64,000 nucleotides of DNA, taken from contig CAMZMU010000096.1 of NCBI GenBank assembly GCA_947311845.1, forward strand, positions 18,916,500-18,980,499. The letters run 5' to 3'. The notes beneath the pieces are model-generated. The model was not told where the DNA came from, ran no database searches, and saw nothing but the letters and a program-made list of their open reading frames with translations. Numbering within the stretch: position 1 is the stretch's first letter; the number at the start of each line of letters is the position of its first letter. Positions 55,655-64,000 of this stretch are shown here, in pieces. The position numbers were made by a program, and so were the translations under genes. Origin of the DNA: Poa pratensis (Eukaryota; Streptophyta; Magnoliopsida; Poales; Poaceae).

Positions 55655-57778
55655 TTGCGGCATCTTGCGCCAGCAGCCCCATCGCCAAGCGCGATGAGGA
55701 TGAGGGGTTGGAGCTTGGGTTCCCCGTCACCGCATCCGTGAAAAAGGGTTTAAAAAACTGAACTTTTACATGGATCTAGCCGATGCAATTGTGGAGATGG
55801 AGTCCTCGTTCTCGATGCGTTGAGGACGGAGGTGGAGCGTGGCGCCACGTGGGTGAAGGCGGCGAGTAGTAGAAGGAGAAGGTGTCTAGTCGTACTAATT
55901 ATGTGTTTGTGCGAGGTCAGTAACTTTGGAATATATAGGGAAGGATCAATTTGTGTGGCAGGAATAAAGACGTGGTTTTTGGTGCAAAAGTGCCAGTCTC
56001 GACAAGAATTTTGAAACGGAGGGAGTATAATTCTACATTATTCTAACAAACTTCCTTTTCTCTTCTTTTTTTTGCAAAATGCGTGCGCTCTCTAAATCGT
56101 CCGCACCTTGATGATGCAAGTATGGCTGCAGCCGAGGGATACGAAAACGTTACTGCAGCCATACTTAAATCTTGACGCAGGTCCTGTGCACATGTATCTG
56201 CCAAATGATTGTACGTATCATCCAAGTAGTCATCACCACGCTCTGATCACAACGAAATTTCGGAGAAAACCGGCGTCGGCAGTCAGGCCTTCCCTTGCAC
56301 GCCCAACAAAATCCAGGTGGATCCGCCCCCAAAAGCTCATACAAAGCCGCGATGTGAGCGAATCAAACCACTGTTGCCGCCGCTCACGACGTCGTGGCTG
56401 GTGTGCGTGCGTGCTCCTTCTCCTTTGCCCGTGCCCGTATCGGCGGCACGGGCGCTGCGGAAGATCGTGTGTCCCGCCCCGCGCCAACGCAAAAACTACT
56501 CCGGTGTCTGCCGGCGGTCGGAAGCGACCGTCGTGCCAACGCAACCTCGGGCTTACTTTACAGCGGCACGGCGTCGTCAGCAGGATGGATCGGATCGGAG
56601 AGCTCGCTTCGCTGCTGGGAGTGTGGCGAGCCGAGGATCCCAGCCCCGATCGCCCGGCCGGAGCACACGCACACGCTCAATCACGGTCGTTCGTTGCGGG
56701 AATATTGTCGCCGGCACGGTGACCTGCTTGGTTCTGTTGTGTTCGGCACGCTCCCACACACATCAGAGCTAGCGTTCAGGACGCATTAATAAGTGCGGCA
56801 TGGTCCAGGAATACCAGTTAATTCTTTCACATCGGGTGGCCCCTGGGCATGGAGTACGTGCTCCGCTGCCTTGCACCTCGGATGCTTTTAATACGATGTT
56901 GCTCGACTCGAGTTGGTGTTGGCAGCTGGGTGACTGACTGTGGTCCAGACACACACCAGAGACACGACACAAAACATGACGGCTAAAAAAGCTCGGACGT
57001 AGTACAGCCTCTAGATAGAAAAAAACGTACAGTAGTACATACAAGCTTCCACATACTCTACTACCACTAGTTCGACACGCTTTCCAGTGGGACGAACGAT
57101 GCCCTGCTGGGCGTCTGCTCCCCTCGCCAACACAAGCGAGCCAAGCTGCAACGTATTTTATCATACTAGTAACATGCTAAACCGTTACAAAAACCAAGCA
57201 GTATGAACTGTCCATGTACGACTTCATCCTCGACGGCGAGTATATATACTACTGTTCCAGTCGGGCGAAGGACCACGATCCACCAGCGGATGGCTTCGAT
57301 CGGGATAAGAGAAGTTGCAAGATTTGTCGGTTGCTCGACTTGGAATTCCCGGCCCGTTTAGATTAATGCGATGATCCTCGTCCGTTACAGCAGTGGTTGC
57401 GGCTATCAAAAAAAAAAAAAGTACAGTCCATAGCTACGTTCTTTTTCTTTTCGGCAACTCCCCAAGAGCTTGCGGACAAGCGCGGTGTGCACTGTTCAGT
57501 ACGACAGAGTAATAAGTCCTGATTTTGTCTGCAGAAAGGTACACTCACTTTATTTAGTAGAGTATCCTCCCACTCCCTTTCAAAAAAAAAAAAAAAAAAT
57601 TCGTCGCAAGTTTGTGAGCGAACGAGGTCGGATTCAGATCAGCTTCTCGACCTGTCTTTCCCAAGTTTTGGCATACTCCATCGTTGGGATCCGTGCGTTT
57701 AATCGGATAATGCTCACAGTTAATCGTTCAAACCTTCAAGCGTGTTAACACATCACGTCAGACTCATGACGATGTAGC
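55655..57778 (+). repeat. Tandem segmental duplication, copy B (empty-site copy)
   Basis: It corresponds to 39240-39899 plus 51849-55088. It lacks the CACTA, MULE and Tourist insertions. It contains a 12-base and an 18-base A-run (57409-57420, 57583-57600). Reading frames differ from copy A (indels), so no shared coding sequence was found. Confidence 0.8.
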
Positions 57779-57793
57779 ACCTACAAGTGACGC

Positions 57794-58373
57794 TGTTGAA
57801 TATATAAGCAATTTAGCATATGATTTAATCCACGAAAACAGTAAACAATTCATGATTAGAATAATAGGAATTAAACTAATCATGCGATCTACTACAACAG
57901 TAAATAAACTGAACGAATCTAGAGCAACTACTACAAGCAGAAACTCTAGCAGTATATCAAACAGGAAGATCAAGAGTTCATACGATGCGGCAGCAGCGCC
58001 GTTGGCGTTCCCGTTGTTGCTCATGTCGTCGATGAAGAGGTTGACGATGTCGGGGAAGAAGTCGTCGTTTCTCGGACTGCAAAAATATAGGCATCGGCTC
58101 GGCTCATTCCCGCTACGCGTCGTGATGTGACGAGACGAGCGAGCGGCGGCGGAGAAGGAGGAGTGCGCGGGTGAGAGCCTTCTGTTCTCACATGCTTATC
58201 AAGTAGCATAACACTCCACCTTATAAGATGGTGCAACTCTCTCTCAATTAGCAATGTGGGACTAAAATTAGTGTCACTCCACACACATCATGAATGGGCA
58301 ATGAGAATTTCACAATTTTAGTTGGGCTTTGGACCAAAGGCCCACTAGCAAAATGATAGTCTAAATTCCAACA
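57794..58373 (-). mobile_element. Solo LTR (copia-like)
   Basis: On the minus strand the 580-bp sequence begins TGTTGGAATTTAGAC and ends TTCAACA. The perfect TSD GACGC is at 57789-57793 and 58374-58378. A single LTR with matching TSD indicates loss of the rest by recombination. A ttataagg TATA-like motif reads near 58222-58230. It lies just beyond the end of copy B. Confidence 0.9.
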
Positions 58374-58379
58374 GACGCT

Positions 58380-59300
58380 ACCTTTGAACAATACATATTC
58401 TTTTTAGAAAAGTTTGCCATACTCCATCTTGGGTGTGGAGCTTTAAAAGCCATTTACAAAAAAGCACTTTCTTCTTAATTTGAAGGTTATGAATACAACG
58501 CACTGCTTAATCTTTAGGACGGCAAACCAAATCCCATTTAGCTCGTCGGTATTTTTTCTCTCAATATCTCCTTGCCAAAATAATTTTGATAGTAAATAGT
58601 CCAATCCATATAGTACTTGTTTGCGTAATTGGAAGAAATAAATCATAAATAGTACCATATTATATTGTACTTATTTTATGAGAACAAGTCTTTCCCCATA
58701 GCAATTTGCCTTGCCATAAAAATATTTCCAAGACGGTCCTCGGCATGTTTCCATTTGACATTTGTAAGGCTCTAATAGTGTATCACAATACTCAAATACT
58801 TAATAGTAAATTGGCCCTGATCACAGCCAAATAATTCGGCATACTAAGCAGCCTCATCTTTGGCCTTCCCGAAACAAAACAATTTGACATTTTGTATTTT
58901 TCTTCCTTGCATAAATGTTGTTTGCGTGGGTCTTACAACATGGTTCCACTACCGAGTTAAGTCTAATAGAAGCTTTTCTAAAAAAAATTGAAACTAACAT
59001 GAAGAAGACAAATAGGGTTGTGTTGTTTGATTCTTTCTGCTTCATTAAGCTTAGACAAAAATAATTATTTCACCAAAATTTAGGCGAAACAAGTTTAGTT
59101 GTCCAGCGTGAAGAGATCCAAACAATTCTGGTAGGTCCACTTTGATGATATCCCATAATTTTGATAAAATTCAGCTGAGAAACCATCTGGATTAGGAGCC
59201 TTGTCATGCTCCATCCGGAAAACCCTCTTTTTCATTTCATCCTCCATCAAAGCATCAAAGGAGTAGTAAGAAAGATATGTTCCTCATCGGATACTTTGGT
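58380..59300 (-). pseudogene. LINE ORF2 remnant
   Basis: On the minus strand 59260-59160 encodes MEHDKAPNPDGFSAEFYQ, the start of a plant LINE reverse transcriptase (normally HNKAPGPDGF). 58560-58420 encodes KWDLVCRPKD, a stop, then LQIKKKVLFCKWLLKL, the post-RT region. The catalytic YADD part between them is missing, so there is a large deletion. Heavy decay suggests an old copy. Bounds are approximate and no TSD was found. Confidence 0.65.
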
Positions 59301-59585
59301 GATCAGTTGAAACTATCCAAATGAGAAGCAAAATTGATTCAATAAAGCTATTCTTCAGTAATATCTTTATGACTTTTAAATTTATGTGAGCCGGCAATAC
59401 AGAAGTAGATACAATGTTTTGCCTAGTTTTACACAACAGATTTAGATATACTTCGGTAAAATAATGGTATCAACTAAATAACCATGAAAAGTCAAGGCCC
59501 GTGATGGGTATTCAGTTGAATAGCCAATATTTTGCCAAAGAAGTGTGTTCATATTGTATATGGTGTGTACAAGTACACAAAAGCA
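59301..59585. other. Intergenic, possibly more LINE remnant
   Basis: No clear ORF; continues the AT-rich sequence of the LINE remnant. The last 15 bases are the SINE target site. Confidence 0.35.
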
Positions 59586-59889
59586 GAGAACTTGCCTGTG
59601 GCAAGATGGTTAGGAGGGTGGTTGTACCCCCAGCCCACCAGAGTTCAAATCCCAGGTTTGACGTTGGTGTTTCTCATTTAGGCGGAATATTCTTTCAGTG
59701 GGAGGCGACGTTCCCGTCGACAGCGAGGCGCCCGTGGTGACTTCGTCAATCTCAAGACCCAACCGCCGGCTCAGTCTTTCGGAGGTGCTCATAGGGGTAG
59801 GGTGTGCGTGTGTGCGTTCATAGGGGTGAGTGTATGCGCGTGTATGTGAGCGTCTGCGTTGTACTGTGTTTCTCAAAAAAAAAAAAAAA
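59586..59889 (+). mobile_element. tRNA-derived SINE
   Basis: A-box-like tggcaagatggttaggagg and B-box-like gagttcaaatcccag (59641) are followed by a body ending in GT-rich cgcgtgtatgtgagcg and an A-run of about 16. The TSD AAGTACACAAAAGCA lies at 59571-59585 and 59890-59904. It is a different family from the SINE at 28551. Confidence 0.9.
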
Positions 59890-59904
59890 AAGTACACAAA
59901 AGCA

Positions 59905-60988
59905 AGAAAAAATAGCACAAAATGACATTATATCCATGTATTTAGCCCAGATCTCTCCTTACTCACACATGGCTCGTATCTCCTTCTCCCATCCCATTAG
60001 CTCATAATTGAAAAATGACATCCTATCTAAAAACAAGGCTTCAAATTTTCGATACCCACACTTCAAATCCTAGGCCCGCCCCTGGGGTAGGTTAAAGATG
60101 TGCATGTGAAAGTGAAAAGCATGAAACCGTGAAAATGGTTATCGCTGTGAGCCATGATAAGCAGGAGCAGCCAAATAGAAAGGACCACTTCTGCGTGCAG
60201 GTTCGTGCGCTCAGACACACGGTTCAGGCTGCAAGCGGCGCATGCATGCACGGGTGGGCGCCAAAGCGCGACGCAAGCGGCTTTTTTAACCTGCTCCGCG
60301 GCGGTGATCACGCCGGCGCGTTAAAAGAGCACCACCGCCGCGCGCGAGCGCGCGCACAGAACTCTCGAGTCGAGTAGCCAATCCATCTCAAAGCTGTCCA
60401 TCGTTCGTTCACAAGCAAAGCGAGAGCGGCCGGATCGTACGACACCTCCACGGACGGACAGCGGCCATCATCACGGGCTACCCGCGCGCGCGTGTGCAAC
60501 TTGGGACGACAAAGCCTTCCTTTTGGGTGAGTACACCGTGGCGAATGGGACGGCCGGGCGCATCTCAAAGCATTCCAACTGCTTCTTCCCTAAGGATGAC
60601 TCCAACGGGCCGACGCATCGAGTCCGCGTCGGTCCGTTTCTGTTCGCGAGGGTCAAAAACACGGTACAACGGGGCGACGCAAACGGACCGAACTCCTTTT
60701 TTGGTCCGCCTCGCGTCCGCCCCGACGCATCCCTGGCCCAAATTTGGGCCACCGATGTGTCGGGGTGGACGCGCGGCAGAGTGAAAACGTGTCCGCGCGG
60801 CCACGCGTGCTGTCCTCCCCCGAGCCCACCTGGCAGCGACACGGCTCCGGTCAGCCTCCACCTGGCCCAGTCCTTTTTAATGCGAGGGGATAGGGACGGG
60901 CAGCCCCCACCCACTCCACTGCCCACTCCGCTCCCTCTCCGGCGACCAAGCCGCAAACCCTAGCCCCTCCACCACCTCGTTCGCCGCG
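59905..60988. other. Intergenic; GC-rich upstream region of the ORF at 60989
   Basis: 59905-60500 has no recognisable gene. From about 60595 to 60870 the sequence is CG-rich, with gacgcaaacggacc and gtccgcg motifs in both orientations, similar in style to small Mutator-type MITEs often upstream of Triticeae genes. I could not define its ends. A weak ctttttaatg TATA-like motif lies near 60872. Confidence 0.35.
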
Positions 60989-61492
60989 ATGCCGCTCCGG
61001 TGGCTGGGGTTCGGCAAGGCCAAGCACGACGGCGAGGCGGGGTCATCCTCTGGCCGCCGCCGCCGCTACCGCACACCCACCCCCACACCTTTCCCTTCCC
61101 CTTCCCCTTCCCCACCTTCTTCCCCGGCGCCGCTCCCCGCCGTTTTCGAGCTCGCGCCGCCGGGCGCCGAGGTGCGCAACCGCGTCTACGTGCGCAAGGA
61201 AGATTGCCAGTGGTACTGGGACCACGCAACCCCGCTGCCGTGGCCAGATGTCAAGCTCCCCGAGTATTGGCACCTGAACCCGCAGCGGATCCCGGTGCCA
61301 CCAATGCCGGCGAGCGAGCGGGCACGGGATCTGGAGATCGAGCGGCGTCGGCGGCGCCTCCCGGCCTCCGTCCGCAACGACCCCGCCTTCGCGGCCACGT
61401 CCAGTAACTGGGCGGAGTGGTTCCGCGACAATCTGACGCGTCAATTCTCGTTCAAGGACTCAGAAGCAGTTCTTTGGACATGTCCGAGATAG
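60989..61492 (+). CDS. Hypothetical protein, Pro/Ser-rich N-terminus, possibly truncated
   Basis: The frame of 167 codons starts MPLRWLGFGKAK, has a low-complexity PTPTPFPSPSPSPP stretch (residues about 29-48), and then a structured-looking part with many Trp: CQWYWDHATPLPWPDV, YWHLNPQRIPVPP, SNWAEWFRD. The Trp-rich style with HLNPxRIPVPP recurs in uncharacterised grass proteins, but I know no function. Near the end (RQFSFKDSEAV) it runs into an RNase H-like fragment in another frame, so its C-terminus is probably lost by fusion or insertion. GC-rich, with grass-like GC3 in the first 450 bases. It could be a real short gene or a retroelement-associated pseudogene. Confidence 0.5.
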   Translation: MPLRWLGFGKAKHDGEAGSSSGRRRRYRTPTPTPFPSPSPSPPSSPAPLPAVFELAPPGAEVRNRVYVRKEDCQWYWDHATPLPWPDVKLPEYWHLNPQRIPVPPMPASERARDLEIERRRRRLPASVRNDPAFAATSSNWAEWFRDNLTRQFSFKDSEAVLWTCPR

Positions 61493-61676
61493 GTGTGCTG
61501 GTGAAGGAGGCGAAGAGTCTCTGTCTTCTTAATTTTAGCTCTTATCATTTCTCTTTCAGTCGCCGCACCTGTAACAATGCTGCCCACGAGCTTGCAAAGC
61601 TAGGAGCAAATTCTGAGTCCGAGGACTCCTACTGGGATGATTCTTTGGACAGCGATTTAGCTGTGCCAGTTTAATA
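61417..61676 (+). pseudogene. RNase H-like (RVT_3) C-terminal fragment
   Basis: In a frame overlapping the end of the previous ORF the sequence reads GLRSSSLDMSEIGVLVKEAK and FSFSRRTCNNAAHELAKLGA, then an acidic tail and a stop. This pattern (I-G-V-L ... R..C-N..A-H-E-L-A..G) is the end of the RNase H-like domain found in plant LINE-derived proteins. The catalytic first half is missing. No start codon of its own is evident. An A-run follows at 61690. Confidence 0.55.
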
Positions 61677-61936
61677 GAGTTTAAAAAGTCAAAAAAAAAA
61701 TCCATGGAGGAACAGACGGAAGAAGGTGCCTGGCCAGTGTTAATTTCTCGGACATTGTTTTTTTTTGCGGTTAACGGTACAGCATGCACGTGTGAACACA
61801 GCTTAATTTACTTGCGCACGAACATGGGCTAATTTACTTTTCCTCACTGAACATAAGTGTTGTTTAATCCCTCCTTCGGGGGAAGAAAAAAGAAAAAGAA
61901 GTAACTGCCGACGTCGACGCCGGTGAGATCGATCGA

Positions 61937-63138
61937 TCAGGACCTCGCCATCGCCCGCGCGAGGCGCTGGACCTTGGCGGCGATCTCGGGCGGCACGCGC
62001 ACGGCATTCCGGTGCGGCTCCTTGCAGCGCCGGAGGTCCAGCCCGAGCGCGTCCGACACATCCTCGGAGCTCCACCCGGCGCGCCGGAGCGAGTCCGAGC
62101 ACCGGTCCGTCCGCAGCAGCAGGGTGTCCAGCACGGCCTCCGCGTCGGCGGCAGGGGGCGCGTCCTCGCCGTCGAACATCCCGGAAGCGGCCACCTCGAC
62201 CATCTCGTCGACTTCCCGGTCCCTCCAGCCACCTTTCTTGAGCACCGACCCGAGCCTGTCGAGGTAGGTGTCGACCCAGCGCGGCGTCGACCTCCGCGGC
62301 GGCGAGGAGCAGCTGCCTGACGAGGACGAAGTGGACGCGGTGGAGGCCTCGGAGGACGACGAGTCACGGCGGCGCCGGTCGGAGGCCGCGTCGCTCCAGA
62401 ACTCGATCCAGCGCGGGGCCTGCCCACCGCAGGCCGCGTCGAGGCTCCGCCGCGTGCACGGCGTGCCGCCGCTCGTGGTGGAAGAGGGTGTTTGTGCGAG
62501 TGGGGATGAAATGTTGTCCGTCGGCTGGAAGGAGGACTCCGGGTGAAGAAGTGGACGACGTCGAGGCCGCAGCAGAGGACGCGGTCGTCGGTGACGAAGA
62601 ACACGGGGTTCCCCGCGAGGAAGGGGCGACAGGGGAGGTAGCAGCGATCGAAGAGCGGCACCAGCAGTGGCGCGCGCCGGATGGCGGAGCGCGCAAGCCG
62701 CCTCGCGCGGTCGAGATCGGCGGGCTTTGGGCCCCAGCACCGGGGCCACAGGGAACCCCTAGCGATCTGCAGGGACGCCGCGGCCACGGGCAGGTCGAAC
62801 GCGGCGCGGAGACCCGCGCGGGTGCGCCAGTCCGGGAATCCCGGGCCCGACGGCAGCCCGAGCGCCAGCACGGCGCGGAGGTCGGGCGGGAAGGTGAACC
62901 CCATCTCGGCCTCGGCGCGGGCGAGCTCCGCGTCCGTGAGGCCCGGGAGGATGGCCACGCCGGAGGTGCGGAGGTGCGAGAGCACGGACGACGCGACGGC
63001 GTGAAAGGAGTAGAGCCCGTGGCGCGGGGAGGCTGACGCTGAGGAAGGGCCAGCTGCGGCGCGCGTGGACAGGCGGCGCAGGCCTGCCGCGTGCGCTGCC
63101 GGGGCGAGACCCGCCATCCGGTGTTCCACGTCCACCAT
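61937..63138 (-). pseudogene. Host-like gene of unknown function, one apparent frameshift
   Basis: The ATG at 63138 (MVDVEHRMAG) was chosen over upstream in-frame ATGs because a TATA box lies at 63291-63298, giving a normal leader. The first frame encodes an N-terminus that could target plastid or mitochondrion (RRLSTRAAA), then GFTFPPDLRAVLALGLP and GFPDWR, reminiscent of SMI1/KNR4-like (SUKH) folds, and NPVFFVTDDRVLCCGLDVVHFF. At about 62539-62543 (ccggg) the frame shifts by one base. The second frame continues with RWIEFWSDAASDRRRRDSSS, a Ser-rich linker, TPRWVDTYLDRLGSVLKKGGW and a tidy C-terminus ending at 61937. Joined, about 400 residues. Both halves have typical grass coding composition, so the gene was recently intact or the shift is a base error. 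Function unknown; the SUKH idea is tentative. Confidence 0.7.
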
Positions 63139-63290
63139 TGCAACAGTCTGATGGATGAATCGTCTTCGTTCGAAAGCTCCCTGCTTTGCTTCCTCCTCTC
63201 TGCGTTTGGATGTGGAAACGGCTGGCTGCGGCGGTGCGGTGTGAAGGAGACGGGCGGACAGGGCTGTAACGGAAGAGAGGAGCTGTGACG

Positions 63291-63298
63291 TTATATAG
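63291..63298 (-). promoter_or_regulatory. TATA box of the 61937-63138 gene
   Basis: The minus strand reads tgctatataacg about 153 bases before the chosen ATG. It is the only good TATA candidate close upstream. Confidence 0.6.
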
Positions 63299-63309
63299 CA
63301 GGATGGATT

Positions 63310-64000
63310 ATGCCGTGGCCGTGCGGGTGGAGGAAAGCGAAGGACAAGGGTGGGCCCTGTGGACATGGGCCGTGGCCCCACTTTGGAGATCTGATGTCCT
63401 GGCGCTGGGTGTTGTCCCGGGGCAGCGAGAGCGAGATGTGTGATCTAGTGCTAGAAATGTTTGTCTACCAATTGGTTTGTAAAATTACTTCAGAAAAAAA
63501 GAATGGTTTGTAAAAAATGTATAGACTGTACGTGCAAGTGTTTACTCTACTACAGTATCACGCGGCAATGTGTGATGAGCAATGCTGTATGAGTTTCGTG
63601 TTTGCTGTACTTGTACCGTCTAAGTTGCCAAATGCGTTCTTGATTCTTGTAAATTTTTTGTTCGAATAGTAACATATCAAAATGGGCCAGCTGACGTCCT
63701 AGCCTATCATAGAGCAGGAGAGCCATCCAAGGAGACACCTGTATTCATAGCCCCAAGCGCCAACACAGCAGCACACGGGGATGGCCAAAGAAAACAGTAC
63801 TCGAGGATAGGGATCCGGATGTGCCCAAGGAAAGGGAAAGGGGGATGCTGCTTCATCAGCTTGCTTCGGTGTTCATCGCCTGCGCTGCAACATCCAATAA
63901 TGGCGGCATCAACATAATGGTCGGAGCCCACCTGTGGTGCGCCATGATTCTGGTCTCCCAGGAACCGTGCACCTGTTGTTGATGATGATGGGTTCATCCA
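63310..64000. other. Upstream of the gene; unrecognised end of window
   Basis: 63310-63440 is GC-rich upstream sequence. A minus-strand open frame (63997-63707, 96 codons) ends inside the window and may be cut by its right edge, or be chance. No motif recognised. Confidence 0.3.

Noticed and set aside
56010..56032. Stowaway-like end (acggagggagtata)
   Set aside because: No matching left inverted repeat nearby; probably a fragment or chance.
61864..63381. Single 505-codon minus ORF taken as one protein
   Set aside because: Its last third is out of frame with coding-like sequence; the real C-terminus is in the frame ending at 61937, so the run-on past 62540 is a frameshift artefact.

Overview
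The window looks like intergenic DNA from a large grass genome, most likely Triticeae (wheat, barley, rye or Aegilops). The reasons are the long Ty3-gypsy LTRs of a type common there, Stowaway and Tourist MITEs, CACTA elements with GGTCCCGGTT subterminal repeats, tRNA-derived SINEs, Helitrons with hairpin-CTAG ends, and reverse-transcriptase-bearing LINEs. The species cannot be fixed from the sequence alone. Most of the window is nested mobile elements, many delimited by perfect target-site duplications (TSDs). All identifications are by eye; no database was searched.

Layout. 1-1.5 kb: a PMEI-like gene broken by a frameshift. 1.7-4.5 kb: a non-autonomous Helitron with an AT-rich tail of tandem repeats. 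5.1-6.4 kb: a 1.2 kb LTR element with nearly identical LTRs and no coding capacity (TSD GTTTT). 6.4-9.5 kb: sequence ending in a second Helitron 3' terminus, which abuts a decayed LINE (9.5-13.2 kb) inside its ORF2. 14.2-21.4 kb: a gypsy element on the minus strand (TSD AGACC) that kept only part of gag and the protease and holds a nested solo LTR (TSD GAGAG). 21.4-28.5 kb: CACTA-type termini and subterminal repeats around a minus-strand patchwork of gene fragments (40S ribosomal protein S5, a calcium-dependent protein kinase exon, and an unidentified last exon). 28.5-29.2 kb: a SINE and a Stowaway MITE.

30.0-38.3 kb is a whole hAT element (TSD ATGCGTGC). Its transposase has one frameshift in the BED zinc finger, and a 5'-truncated LINE (TSD GAGCCAATAACA) sits downstream of the transposase. 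39.9-51.85 kb is a 12 kb CACTA element (TSD GAC) with a TNP2-type transposase carrying one frameshift and an apparently intact five-exon gene joining a Ptta/En-Spm transposase-like region to a C-terminal Ulp1/C48 protease domain.

The host sequence around that CACTA (about 39.2-55.1 kb) is a tandem duplicate of 55.65-57.8 kb. The second copy keeps the empty sites of the CACTA, a MULE (52.9-53.8 kb) and a Tourist MITE (54.4-54.8 kb). The right end has a solo LTR (TSD GACGC), a LINE remnant, a SINE, a plus-strand ORF of unknown function followed by an RNase H-like fragment, and a minus-strand host-like gene of unknown function (61.9-63.1 kb) with a TATA box and one apparent frameshift. No rRNA, CRISPR array or convincing tRNA gene was seen.
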